A stretch of 64,000 bases of DNA from Diplolepis rosae (Eukaryota; Arthropoda; Insecta; Hymenoptera; Diplolepididae), in NCBI GenBank assembly GCA_030998225.1, contig JAPYXD010000755.1, positions 372,001 to 436,000 of the forward strand, given 5' to 3'. Shown in pieces: positions 35,022-46,088 of the stretch (position 1 is its first letter; each line of letters opens with the position of its first letter). Position numbers and translations under genes: made by a program. Below the pieces are notes generated by a model. That model worked only from the letters and a program-made list of their open reading frames with translations, had not been told where the DNA came from and made no database searches.

Positions 35022-35358
35022 TAGACTTAGAAAAAATTACGTCGAAACAATTGTTTTCTCAAAATCGCGACCTTGAAGCGTCCTTGACCGTGCCTCCGCA
35101 AAAACGTCAATGTCGACTTTGTGTAACAATTTTGCCATTCCAGTTTCTTGAAAAACACGATTTTTGAGGAAACGCATTTAAACCGCCGCAGAAGCACGTG
35201 AAAAGAACGCGAGTGGCCGTGAATGGCTTTCCACTACTCGTGAACTAACGTGTATCCGGTCAAATCCTTCAAAGGGCACATTTCTAGTAACGTCTAGATT
35301 CGAAATATGCAAAAAAAAATCGATTTTTTGAAACCTCGAAGGTAGACAACCCCTTTAA

Positions 35359-36150
35359 TCCACAGCAATTTTTAGGCTCTCAAAACTAAAACTTCAAAAT
35401 TTAAAGGCTTAAGTTTGGAAATGTGATTTCAAATCCTCAAGAATGTATTATCTCTTTGTTGATATATAATAAAAATTCGAAGCTTATCATCTCACTCTAC
35501 AATATTACATTTACCATGACTCATTTTACTTATACCGTACACATTGTTCACTATTTCTAATATCTCTAAAGCACAGTAAACTTCTGCTATTATAACAATA
35601 TGTTGATAGTACATTTGCTGTCTGCTGTAGAATCAGAACTATAAAAATTAATTTTATTCCAAAGCCTTTATTAGTACTGTCATCATGACGCATCACATCA
35701 AGAAATAGTTCAAAAGAACACAAATATCCAAAAGTTGAAATAGTTACTCAAGGAAAGATTTTAAAAAGAATTATTGTAAAAGGATATCGCAATGAACAGT
35801 TAGAGAGGATAGTTTTTAATTGGTGATCTGAATATCGAGAGCAAAAGGAGCCAGCATCAGAACTTATATTATGCTAAATAGCTGTGATAATATATCAAAA
35901 TTAAACATGAAGAGATGATTTCAAAGGTAGTCAGTCACAGTTGGCCATATAATTTTAAAAGAAGATACTAAATCAGATGTATATAATTGATATCAAATTT
36001 TTCTATTTTCAGTCCACACACTTTAAGTTTTTAATTGATGTTATATAAATAAATTTTGAATCTTAGTTTGTTTGACAGATTTTTTTTTTCATTAGAAACC
36101 GTTATTTTTATATTGTAAAATATTTTATTGATTCAAATTTTAAAGAATTT
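35359..36150. other. Intergenic sequence, nothing recognised
   Basis: AT-rich. A 65-codon minus ORF (35526-35723) has no recognisable features. Confidence 0.4.
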
Positions 36151-36179
36151 GAAATTGATTGCTGTTCGACTGATGTAAA

Positions 36180-36400
36180 CAACTGAGCTACACAGGCACC
36201 CGACATCCGTCATTTAAGAGGAAGACCTCGTTATATCGCTTTTCAGCAATGCCTTAAGGCTGTAATAATTTCAAATGAAATGGTTAAGCTCGAAATTTTT
36301 GTCACTGTCTACTTTGTCAGACAAACAGATAGGTGTCCTCGTAAACAATTTGAAATTCTTGTATCGCAATAATGCAAATTAAATTCCTTGCAAACGTTTT
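36180..36400. repeat. Second copy of the SINE-like repeat
   Basis: AACTGAGCTACACAGGCACC, AAGACCTCGTTATATCG, GCCTTAAGGCTGTAA and GTCACTGTCTACTTTGTC correspond to 16604-16800 in the same order. The tRNA-like portion is mostly lost here. Confidence 0.65.
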
Positions 36401-39227
36401 TACAAGGGAATGTTTTACACAAGCATATTTTTTGCCTCTAAAGATATAAAAGATAGTAGAATGAGATCGAGAGAGACACTTTTCCTTTACATGCAAGTAG
36501 AGTGCTAAAATGCCCTAGGTGTTTCAAAGATTGAAGACTTGGATATTATTAAAATATCTAAAATCAGAAGCTTTTCATATAACAGTTTTCTAAATTTTAT
36601 TTGAATCATTTGTTATAATATTTAAATTTTCGAATCGCCATTGAATCACATTTATATGTTTCTGCATCGTAATATTATAGAAAAATCATCCATTTGACCT
36701 AAAACACATCCGACTGGTATCAGGTATTCATTTGTTAGAAATCTCACTATTTTGAAAAACTACTAGATAACTACTAGACTACGTCTAAGTTATAAATCCA
36801 GTGTTACAAAGATACAAAATGTGTTGCATCTTGTAGGAAATTTCTTGTATTTCTTGTATTGTATTCAACCTTGTATTTTTGTAAGAATGGATTCACATCC
36901 TAATAACAATCTATTCGTTTTTCAGGAAAACGAGTTTTCGGGCTAATGAGATTTCTGCCCAATCAATACCTACCATCCGGCTGAAATATAATGGCGCTGA
37001 AGTCAAATTCATTCACTCATAATATATAATTATTCAAATTCAAATTTCAAATATCAAATTTTAATTAATTACCCAGTAGGCGCAAAAATTGTATGACCTC
37101 TGCGACAACTGGATAACATTACCAGGGTTGTTTAGCGGACTGGAAAATCGAAAAATTCGGGGAAACCCCGAGGTCTGATTGATATAAAACGCTCATAATC
37201 AGATAATTTATTTTTGGACACTTAGGGGTCTTTCTTCGGAGCGCATCACAAATGTAGAATTGCAGCATAATTTGAATTCTAGGATAAAAATGCACATTTC
37301 TACAATAACATAAACATATACTTTTTAAAGTAAATTTTGCTATCTCAAATCTGTAAAAAGGAAAAAGAAGAAAGTAATGTTGTTAGATTCTGTTTGAAAT
37401 GCAAAGTTAAAAGAATGTAATTTCATTTTATGATCTGTATACATATTGTAAACATTGTACACACATATACAGGATGCCAGTAGAGAACTCCTATTACTTT
37501 CAAGGGTATACAAAAGAAGAGAAAAGATGCCAAAAAGGCAAAAACAATTTTGGTCTTATGCATATTTTGGAAACTAGACAGGGTACAAGTTTTATGTATG
37601 TGAAAGTTGAGATAAATGAACAGTGTGAAACTGTTGAACTTTGAGTCCCTTTGTATGCTTCCTACCAGGTTTTATACTTTTGCATTTTTATAATTAATAT
37701 TTTTAATTGAACGATTTTACATTCCTAAGGTATCCGAATGGCTTGAGCTTCTTATTGTTCTAATATCGCTTGATAATAAAACTTTTGGGCATTATAGCAA
37801 ATTATAGCAACGGCGTCGGAAAGATAAAAGTTTGAATTTCATACCCTTTAATTTTCATTAGCTTTCAAGTTTTGGATCCTTTAATGTTGAAAAACTGTGG
37901 ATTGAAGTACTTACAAATTACAAGGATTTTTAAACTTGAAAATTTAAAAGCTCTAACATTAAGATTTATCAAAATAGAAACTTAACCTTTTTTCATATCG
38001 TGCATCTTATAAGAACCCATATACCAATATATGCTGAACATTTTCATGTTTATAGGATTTTTTACGAAGTATGCTCTTAATATCCAGGAATTTATAGCGA
38101 TTTATTTTTGTAAAGCATACATCTGCGTGTGGCCAAATGTGTGTAAATATTGCAATGATTCCAATTCAATGTAGAAAATTCTGCGAAAAAGAATGTGTGG
38201 TTTTAGAATAAGATCTGTTAAGACTTCAGATTTAAGTGTTGATGCTCCGTCATTTACAGAATATTTTTTCATAATTTCATAAAATGGAAGCTTGAACATT
38301 TCAGAATAATTTGGAGTTTTAACCCTTTAATCGGCAAGAGTACTTCAAGGCACGCATCGCAAAACTCAGATTGACTCCAGAAGTAAACATCATTTTTAAT
38401 TGAAACTGATGTCGGTGACTTGAGTAACATATTTAATAACATTTTTCTCGAAGATGGAAACGCATTCTGAGGTTTTGTTTCGTTTCTGTCAACAGTTTTT
38501 TGTGAGAAGTCAGACTGTGAGCAACTCAATTTTTTTCATCTTTAGAAATTTGCTGGTTAGAAGGTTAAATATTATTAAAAGAACGAAACCACATAACTTT
38601 GTCAGAACTCTCATATGTTATTTTCGTTTTAAGCTTTATAAATCATTGTAAATTATTAATTTTATCAAGTAAAATTTAATAATCTCTTTAATAATAGGAT
38701 TTTAGATATTATGCTGTAAAATATAAAGTTAAAGACTTCAATAATCTTTTTGAATGTAACACAAACAAATTTCTTATTTATGGTGCTCTAAGTTAATATA
38801 CTTTGAAAATGAACATCAAATTATACTGATATAGAATTAAGTTTTCTTCCGCTTGTTTCATTTTGTATTATTAACTGTTATTGAAGTTTTCTATATTGGT
38901 AATAATAAGGCATATGTACAAAGATTATTAAGGAAACGGATTATGAATCCTTTATTAGTGATGTCGAATTTTGCTGCTGATACTTATAGTTGTTTATACA
39001 CAAAAATAATATTTTGTTAAAATCACTGCATTTTATTGTATCATTATTGTATATGATCCGGAGTTTGTAGATATATCGTGCCTTTTGTATATTGTATATT
39101 TGTAAATACAAAATTTAACATGATTTATTGTATAACATATAAAGTATTCACGCAAACAATAAACACTGTTTTAGAATTATATCTTCACCTTTTTGTTTTT
39201 ACATCATTATCATTCACAATATTGTAA
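36401..39227. other. Intergenic sequence, nothing recognised
   Basis: 2.8 kb of AT-rich DNA. Minus ORFs at 38102-38529 have no recognisable domain and no clear splice structure. No inverted ends seen. Confidence 0.35.
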
Positions 39228-39288
39228 AAAAATTGAAGATATATGTTGATGTTGGTAATTGGCTTTAGGGTCCAAGGTTGATAAAAAC

Positions 39289-40044
39289 TCAGAGTGAATA
39301 GGTGTTGATGCAGTTAACAAGTTTTAGTCTTGCTTCATTTCTGTCTCCCTCATTAATTTTATGGATATTGGATTCAAAGTCGGCGATTATGTGTTTTGTG
39401 GGAATTGTTTTATGGCGAAAGGGGATACCAAAATTTTTACCCAGGCTAAGAGTATTTGCCACTGCAGGTGGAAACTGCGTGTCAGTCAAGTTAGTGAATC
39501 AGGATTCAACGGGATCGTGGCAAAAGGCGTAGTCATTTGTCAAGAAATTGTTTTTTTCTTTGATAAGGTTTACAAACTTGGATTTACAAATGTTTTTTTG
39601 TGCCGAGAAAATTTGTTGTGCTTTATTGGACTCGTATAGAAAGAACTGTTTGTAAATGTGTGCTGGCAACTTTTGCTTAATTTTTTGTTGAAGGAATTGA
39701 AAGTCTTTTTCTAATCTGTGAATCGTGATACAGATATCTCTAATCTCTAAGTTAAGTACGGTGAATTTGAATTTATTTATCGCGGATAAATGAGTACGTG
39801 TGATATTATTGTTGTCGAACAAAACCAAGTTGCGAGCGTGAAGTTGAAGATGTTTAGGTAGTACTTTTTCTCTTCTACATCGAAGTAAGAGAATCCTTTG
39901 GTTGTATTTTACTCTTAGCTGTACGTTGATTTGTGAAAATTTCTTTAAAAAGGAGAGGGTGTGATAACCATAGTTGGTTTTGATCCTCGCGAAGAAGTCA
40001 TTTCCTCTTCTATTGCTTTGATTGCCCATAATTTTAATATTCAT
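39289..40044 (-). pseudogene. Penelope-like element ORF, N-terminal fragment
   Basis: The ATG is at 40044 on the minus strand. About 180 residues are Lys/Leu/Ile-rich and helical (NQRILLLRCRREKVLPKHLQ, LNLEIRDICITIHRLEKDFQ). One in-frame TGA (39499-39501) is followed in the same frame by FPPAVANTLSLGKNFGIPF and TKHIIADFESNIHKIN. The LSLGxxFxxP…ADxExNI box is the conserved block upstream of the RT in Penelope-like proteins. After TYS at 39296 the ORF runs into a truncated terminal repeat, so RT and GIY-YIG endonuclease are deleted. Confidence 0.75.
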
Positions 40045-40146
40045 ATTCTGGACTTACATTGACCCTTAATTAATAATTGAAGATATATGTTGATGTTGGT
40101 AATTGGCTTTAGGGTCCAAGGTTGATAAAAACTCAGAGTTTTACAT

Positions 40147-40192
40147 AATCAGACGTTTCGGCTCTGATCGGAGCCCTCATCAGTGATTTATT
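40147..40192 (-). ncRNA. Hammerhead ribozyme motif, Penelope terminal repeat
   Basis: Complementary strand: AATCA (stem I), CTGATGA, G, GGCTC-CGATCA-GAGCC (stem II), GAAAC, GTC, TGATT (stem I'). All invariant core bases are present, and the cleavage position would follow GTC at 40152. Stem III is minimal (A-C-G-U), as in dimer-acting minimal hammerheads known from Penelope elements. One extra G sits at the base of stem II. It lies about 107 nt upstream of the Penelope ATG, as expected for processing of its RNA. Confidence 0.8.
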
Positions 40193-40449
40193 CAAATCTA
40201 AAAATACAGAAAAAGGTTTTGCTAACATAGGATATTTTGTATAAAAAATTTTTTGTAAAAATTTAACAAGTAATTATCATTATGTTTTTACATGTAGGTA
40301 AATATTTCATTCACATAACCTAACAAAATAGATACCAGAAAGCATTTTTTGGAAGGTTGGAATTAAGTGTCTAAATATAAAAAATATTTTTAATTGACAT
40401 TCGTGCATGGAATTGTAGATTGAAATTTTTGTGGTGTAGTTTTTAATAC

Positions 40450-40704
40450 AATATATATACATACATACATACACAACCACACACACACACACATATATAC
40501 ATACATACATATATATATATACATATATACATATATATACATACATATATGCATACATATATGTATACATATGTATATATACATATATACACATACATAT
40601 ATACATACACATACGTACGTACACACACACACGCGCGCGCGCGCGCGCACATACATACATACATACACATACATATACACATACATACATACACACATAT
40701 ACAG
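40450..40704. repeat. (TA/CA/CG)n microsatellite tract
   Basis: Mixed TATACATA, CACACA and a CGCGCGCGCG core (40633-40647). The Tyr/Val/Cys/Met-rich ORFs over it are repeat artefacts. Confidence 0.9.
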
Positions 40705-41659
40705 AAAAAAAATCCCTAAAGGGGAAAAAAATCTTACCCTCCACTCTCATCCCAATATGCATGCCTAAAAACCAAAACATAACTCAGTTTACGAGTCAAC
40801 CTCCCAGGGGAGAAGTGTGTGCAGTCTAAGTTATGTGTCTTCCCAAAAAACGGAAAAAGAAAAAACTGGATAATAACATTTATACAAAAAGTCGTAATTT
40901 TAATCAAGGTTAGTCCTCCTTTTTTACTCTATATATAGTCTGTGATAGGATTTAAAAATTTGGATAGAATTGTGCACAAATTTAATAATAAAAAATACCA
41001 TACCTACACATTTGAAAGTACTACACATTAAATACTAAGACATTACTATTAGATTTCGATAAAATTACTCCTAGAATTTTTTTTTTCGCGGCTCTCTACG
41101 TCTTTTCATACCTTTATTTATGTAAAAAAATTTTTTTCTTTCTATGTACAATCGCATCTAAATTTCTTTACACAATTTATAATTTTTTACAATATTTTTT
41201 CTTACATCTACTTGTCAAACCAAAAAATCGGCAATTTACTCCCAAAAAACTGGATTTTACACAGTGCTATTCTCATTGCTTTACACCTAAGAAATATTTA
41301 CATAGGTAATTTTAGATCTAGACTCAAACCAAAGAAAACTTTATGTGCAATATTATATGAAAATTTATGGCCTTTTTGTGTACATTCTGAATAAGCAGCC
41401 TCATTGTCTATACCCACGATTGAGAAAAGCCTTTTGTATAACTCTACGGACTCTTTATGTTCTAAGTCATTGCAAAAAAACTATCAATTTTTCAGTTCTT
41501 CTTGCTAAAAAAGTATCACAGCGGACAAATTTCCAAGGAAAATATGCCAAAGAAAAAAATGTTAAATTAAATAAAATTTACAGATTGCACTTCATACCAA
41601 AAGAAATAATATTTAAAGAATTTGAAAATATTTTATATGTGTGGTATATATAATGTTAT
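40705..41659. other. Spacer between inverted Penelope repeats
   Basis: The segment 41290-41660 recurs inverted at 27766-28130 and is therefore part of the element. It gives a 102-codon plus ORF (41345-41653) that stays open in the other copy, but it has no recognisable domain. The rest is unique AT-rich DNA. Confidence 0.45.
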
Positions 41660-41925
41660 ATGCATGTCATATGTATGTGTGTATGTACGTATGCATATTA
41701 TATGGTATATGCACATTGTATATTGTACATATATATATGTATATGTATATATACATATGTATACATATGTATACATATATGTATGCATATATGTATGCAT
41801 ATATGTATGTATAGATATGTATATATGTATGTATATATATGTATATATGTATATATGTATGTATGTATATATGTGTGTGTGTGTGTGTGGTTGTGTATGT
41901 ATGTATGTATATATATTGTATTAAA
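41660..41925. repeat. (TA/TG)n microsatellite tract
   Basis: TATATGTATGTATA-type repeats, ending in (GT)n at 41872-41890. It is the inverted counterpart of the tract at 40450. Confidence 0.9.
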
Positions 41926-42202
41926 AACTACACCACAAAAATTTCAATCTACAATTCCATGCACGAATGTCAATTAAAAATATTTTTTATATTTAGACAC
42001 TTAATTCCAACCTTCCAAAAAATGCTTTCTGGTATCTAGTTTGTTAGGTTATGTGAATGAAATATTTACCTCAAAGTAATATCAAAATTTATTTACCTAC
42101 ATGTAAAAACATAATGATAATTACTTGTTAAATTTTTACAAAAAATTTTTTATACAAAATATCCTATGTTAGCAAAACCTTTTTCTGTATTTTTAGATTT
42201 GA

Positions 42203-42248
42203 ATAAATCACTGATGAGGGCTCCGATCAGAGCCGAAACGTCTGATTA
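42203..42248 (+). ncRNA. Hammerhead ribozyme motif, inverted copy
   Basis: Plus strand: AAATCA, CTGATGA (42211-42217), G-GGCTC-CGATCA-GAGCC, GAAAC (42235-42239), GTC (42240-42242), TGATT. It is the mirror of the motif at 40147-40192 with an unchanged core, so a transcript in either direction across this locus would contain one ribozyme. Confidence 0.8.
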
Positions 42249-42358
42249 TGTAAAACTCTGAGTTTTTATCAACCTTGGACCCTAAAGCCAATTACCAACA
42301 TCAACATATATCTTCAATTATTAATTAAGGGTCAATGTAAGTCCAGAATATGAATATT

Positions 42359-43693
42359 GTAAAAAAAATAGTAATTTTACTTTTGAAAATTAACAGAAAA
42401 ACCACAAAATTTTTAGTTTATCGATTTTTATAATCCTAACTTTGTATATTTTTAACGGGTAATTTAGGTAAATTAATTACGAATATATTGGAGTTCAATT
42501 CCGTCACGTCGTCAGAATTTTATAGGAAACATTTCCAAGTTTATCTTTCCTGAACACTAGGATCCAAATTTGACTTTTTATTAGATTTTTATAGGCTACG
42601 AAAAAAATAGTACAATATCATTTTCTAGTTTTTTACAAACTTTAAAAAAAATCTGGATCCAGTAAATCAAGGTGAGATAGAGAAAGTGATCCAGCCAACT
42701 AAGCCAAGATTCTGGGGTAATATAGCTAACCCAGACGGGATTGAGGGAGAAGATTGAGCCAACAAAGTCGAAATATTAATCCAAAGCGAGGGGCATCTCA
42801 CTAAAAAATTCAACGTTTAAAACGCTGAAAGTCAAAGTAAAGTACGCACAAAATCTGTCAATGGAATGGGAAACGCGAAAATCGCATTCCCAAACTCGAC
42901 AGTTTCTGTATGCGTTACTAATACCGCGAACGTGAAAGGTACCGAGCTTTGAGAATAAGTGAAATGATGAGCTAATGCTTATAGCTCACATAATTCGCAT
43001 GTGAGCGGAGTGTATCTAGTATGTGTCATGAATATCAAACTTCTTTTATTTAAACTTATTTAAACACTTATTTGCCTGAAGTAATCTACAGTAAGACCTA
43101 ATTCTTGTATTTTTCGATACCAAGCTTGAGATAAATGGAACCTACAACCAATAATATTTTAATCCTTATTACGAACAAAGAACCCCAGCTAGCAGAAGAT
43201 GGTGACAGCGGTTAGACCGTTAGACGATCGCAGAGCTGCGTGAGAGGCACTGTCCTTTCAGAGGAACCTGTCTTCCTTCTTTTAAGGTTAATTCCTCTTT
43301 CTATTATTCTACAGAATGAATAAAGAAAATTTACCTTTCAACAAGTATTTACGAAATTCTTAGGCCTGTGCTTGGGTGTTATATTCCAGTTTTAGGAAAA
43401 AACAGAAAAGCAAAGGAGAAGTAACTGGAGCTGGCTGCAGTACATATTACTTTTTAAATTGATGTTAATTGATATTTAATTGATTCTAAAAAATTGATAA
43501 CAAGCAATAGTATGAAAAAAGAATTGATAAAAAAGTATGTTTTTTCTTTCATAAGACACGACTGACAATATCATTTCATGTCTTAAAATCATAGAAATTT
43601 TTTTTTCAATAGACCTGATTTTTGTCACGACACTACCTTTTAATATGTAATTTATCAATATGAAAAATTGTCTATCTTGTTAATTATGTCATA
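42359..43693. other. Intergenic sequence, nothing recognised
   Basis: AT-rich with no inverted ends or convincing ORFs. A purine-rich part (42650-42790) has no identifiable similarity. Confidence 0.4.
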
Positions 43694-44069
43694 CATATCG
43701 ATACCCACGTTCTAATATGTCGTATCCCACAAAATTTGAGAAATTGACTTTTTTTGAAAAATGGATTAATAATAATGTTTTACAGCTTATATTAAAATCT
43801 TGTGAGTCAAATTGTTTATTTAATATTTTTAAATAAATATTCTAATATGTCGTATCCCACATCCATTGGTTAAGTCAGCGTCAGTGATGTGACAGTCAAT
43901 TTTTATTTTGTGATTAGTCTTAAGTTTATTTTGAGAAATTATTTAATAAAATGAGTAAGAAGGTAATTACAAATAATATTTTTACAACTCCAATTAAATC
44001 TAGAGCATCCGCTGAAATCTCTCTTATTATTTTCTAAGTTGGCAAGGAGTGTTGGAGAGTGGGAGAGAT

Positions 44070-45140
44070 AGAAAAAGACAGAGGGAGAACAACGAGAGGC
44101 ATGCCTCGCCTTGTTCCCGACGAAAGCGACGAGAAGTTACTTCGCCCCGCTTCCGTTAGTGAGAAAGAGAGAGTGAATGACGAGAAGTATGCTTCGCCTC
44201 ATTCACGTAAAAGAGAGAGAGGGGGAACAACGAGAGGCATGCCTCGCCTTGTTCCCGACGGAAGCGACGAGAAGTTGCTTCGCCCCGCTTCCGTTAGTGA
44301 AAAAGAGAGAGTGAATGACGAGAGGTATGCCTCGCCTCATTCACGTAAAAGAGAGAGAGGGGGAACAACGAGAGGTATGCCTCGCCTTGTTCCCGACTAA
44401 AGCGACGAGAAGATACTTCGCCCCGCTTCCGTTAGTGAGAAAGAGAGAGTGAATGACGAGAAGTATGCTTCGCCTCATTCACGTGAAAAGAGAGAAAGGG
44501 TGAACGGCGAGAAGAATGCTTCGCCCCGTTCAGAGAAAGAGAGAGGGAGAACAACGAGAGGAATGCCTCGCCTTGTTCCCGACGGAAGCGACGAGAAGTT
44601 ACTTCGCCCCGCTTCCGTTAGTGAAAAAGAGAGAGTGAATGACGAGTGGTATGCCTCGCCTCATTCACGTAAAAGAGAGAGAGGGGGAACAACGAGAGGT
44701 ATGCCTCGCCTTGTTCTCAACGGAAAGCGACGAGAAGTTACTTCGCCCCGCTTCCGTTAGTGAGAAGGAGAGAGTGAATGACGAGAAGTATGCTTCGCCT
44801 CATTCACGTGAAAAGAGAGAAAGGGTGAACGGCGAGAAGAATGCTTCGCCCCGTTCAGAGAAAGAGAGAGGGAGAACAACGAGAGGAATGCCTCGCCTTG
44901 TTCTCAACGGAAAGCGACGAGAAGTTACTTCGCCCCGCTTCCGTTAGTGAGAAAGGGAGAGTGAATGACGAGAAGTATGCTTCGCCTCATTCACGTGAGA
45001 AGAGAGAAAGGGTGAACGGCGAGAAGAATGCTTCGCCCCGTTCAGAGAAAGAGAGAGGGAGAACAACGAGAGGAATGCCTCGCCTTGTTCTCAACGGAAA
45101 GCGACGAGAAGATGCTTCGCCTCGCTTCCGTTAGTGTGGA
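44070..45140 (+). repeat. Tandem array of hairpins with variable stems, array 1
   Basis: At least five outer-stem types alternate: GAACAA/TTGTTC, GAAGCG/CGCTTC, GTGAATGA/TCATTCAC, GAACGG/CCGTTC. Each encloses a similar core (CGAGAAGTATGCTTCG, CGAGAAGTTACTTCG or CGAGAGGCATGCCTCG). Purine-rich GAGAGAAAGAGAG spacers separate them. The higher-order period is about 185 bp in the right half (for example 44776 and 44961). ORFs across it (about 100 codons, RTTRGMPRLV…) are by-products of the repeat. The first 380 bp recur at 52055-52436. Confidence 0.85.
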
Positions 45141-45415
45141 GAGAGAGAAAATAATGACCAGAAAAGTAAGTTTGTGTACTTTATTGGCGTTTGGTCTTGA
45201 TCTAGCTCATGGTGAGTGGAGCGTTAGATCCAGGGCAGGTCGACCTCTAATGTATTGGGTGTCCCCGTAGGATAGTTCATGTGCGGTGGTGTACGCGGCG
45301 CTAGTTGTCGGAAGCGGGTGGAGTGCGGCAAAGGGAACGGCTTCGTATGAGTTTCGCCATTGTTGTATACATGTATCAACAATTCGTACGCGATCTCGCT
45401 TTATAATCATTTAAA

Positions 45416-45788
45416 ATGAATTCGAAGTACGAAATTCAGTGTGCTGTGAGTGGGTGTACCTCCAAAAGGGGTCGGAAGAACAATGTGTCAATTCATCGGT
45501 TTCCGAAGAAAGAAAATGCCGGACAACGATGGATAGAAGCATGCTCAAATCCCTACTTGCCGAGGTTAGGATACCTCGAAGTACTAGAAAGACAATTTTT
45601 TATTTGTCATCGACATTTTTCCGTCATTAAATTTACCGTCGTGTAGTGATGTGTCGAGTGGAAGTGATGTGAACATTAAACCGGCGAGTGTTTCTTCCCC
45701 ATCAGACTTCGAAATTTTTATTCCCGAAGTAGAAAAACCTGCAGAAGGCACACGAGACTTTAAAGAAAGTAGCGTGCAGTTTGCACAC
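45416..45788 (+). CDS. THAP-domain protein, exon 1 (one frameshift)
   Basis: MNSKYEIQCAVSGCTSKRGR opens a THAP-type zinc finger: C-x4-C at residues 9-14, HRFPKKE at about 27, RWIEAC at about 38 and CHRHF at about 64, so the C2CH ligands are all present. THAP domains bind DNA and occur in P-element transposases and host transcription factors. After CHRHFS (about 45626) the frame reaches a stop (45644-45646). The +1 frame carries a sensible continuation (LPSCSDVSSGSD…IFIPEVEKPAEGTRDFKESS) to the donor CAC|GTAAGT. One extra base near 45627 explains this: either a real frameshift or a sequence error. Confidence 0.75.
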
Positions 45789-45832
45789 GTAAGTAACAAT
45801 ATTTTTAATTTCATACGATATTGTATATAATT

Positions 45833-45885
45833 TCAAACTTTTCGACTCTGATCAGAGTCCTCATTAGTGATCTTTATTTCTAAAA
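45833..45885 (-). ncRNA. Decayed hammerhead-like motif in THAP intron
   Basis: Complement: GATCA, CTAATGA, G, GACTC-TGATCA-GAGTC, GAAA, AGTTTGA. Compared with the 40-kb motif, stem II has changed from GGCTC/GAGCC to GACTC/GAGTC, a compensated pair change. CUGAUGA has become CUAAUGA and GUC is lost, so activity is unlikely. A remnant of a related but older terminal repeat. Confidence 0.5.
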
Positions 45886-46088
45886 TTTTAAGTGCAATAA
45901 ATAAAATATTACATATATGAGCCCTATTTCGAAGTAAACTTCGAAAATGTGAAAAAATGTAAAAATCGTAAGAAAATTTACATAAAATAGTACAAGAAAC
46001 TTCGATGAAGTATCTAAAACTTCCTTAGGAATGACAATAAAATTCTAGCACGTAATTTTGAGATACCAAACTAAAAAAGTAGTATATA

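Larger units (their letters stand above)
30305..35358. mobile_element. Outer TTAA-flanked element (piggyBac-like MITE), level 0
   Basis: TTAAGGGGGTCGTCTACCTTCG on the left and CGAAGGTAGACAACCCCTTTAA on the right give inverted ends that start with TTAA, the target site of piggyBac-type elements. After removal of the nested insertions only about 115 bp (left) and 335 bp (right) belong to it. No transposase visible. Confidence 0.7.
39228..42358. mobile_element. Penelope-like retroelement cluster with inverted terminal repeats
   Basis: The same terminal repeat (TTGAAGATATATGTTGATGTTGGTAATTGGC…) occurs truncated at 39231-39296, complete at 40034-40300, and inverted at 42090-42358. A minus-strand Penelope N-terminal ORF lies between the first two. 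Between the inverted pair are complementary flanks (40385-40500 versus 41870-41985), microsatellites and an unidentified spacer. LTR-like repeats in mixed orientation and hammerhead motifs are hallmarks of Penelope-like elements. The RT and GIY-YIG parts are absent. Confidence 0.75.

Noticed and set aside
37130..37175. Hairpin CGGGGAAACCCCG as a regulatory element
   Set aside because: Too short and isolated to support a function.
38102..38529. Overlapping minus-strand ORFs as a host gene
   Set aside because: No recognisable domain, no matching splice sites, and frames interrupted by stops.
40307..40780. Long ORFs rich in Tyr, Val, Cys, Met over TA/CA repeats (also 27514-27778 and 41622-42039)
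   Set aside because: They are open only because the microsatellite lacks stop codons in several frames at once.
41345..41653. 102-codon ORF as a Penelope accessory gene
   Set aside because: It stays open in the inverted copy at 27766-28074, but there is no domain and codon composition is like the AT-rich background. Kept only as a spacer note.
44059..45134. ORFs of about 100 codons with repeated RTTRGMPRLVPD-like peptide (also 52092-52433, 52327-53062)
   Set aside because: Frames follow the tandem hairpin units on both strands, with frame changes between units. The palindromic DNA structure explains them better than a protein.
44070..45140. CRISPR-like appearance of regularly spaced repeats
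   Set aside because: Eukaryotic context; the 'spacers' are the same few hairpin stems in a fixed order, not unique sequences, and no cas genes are present.
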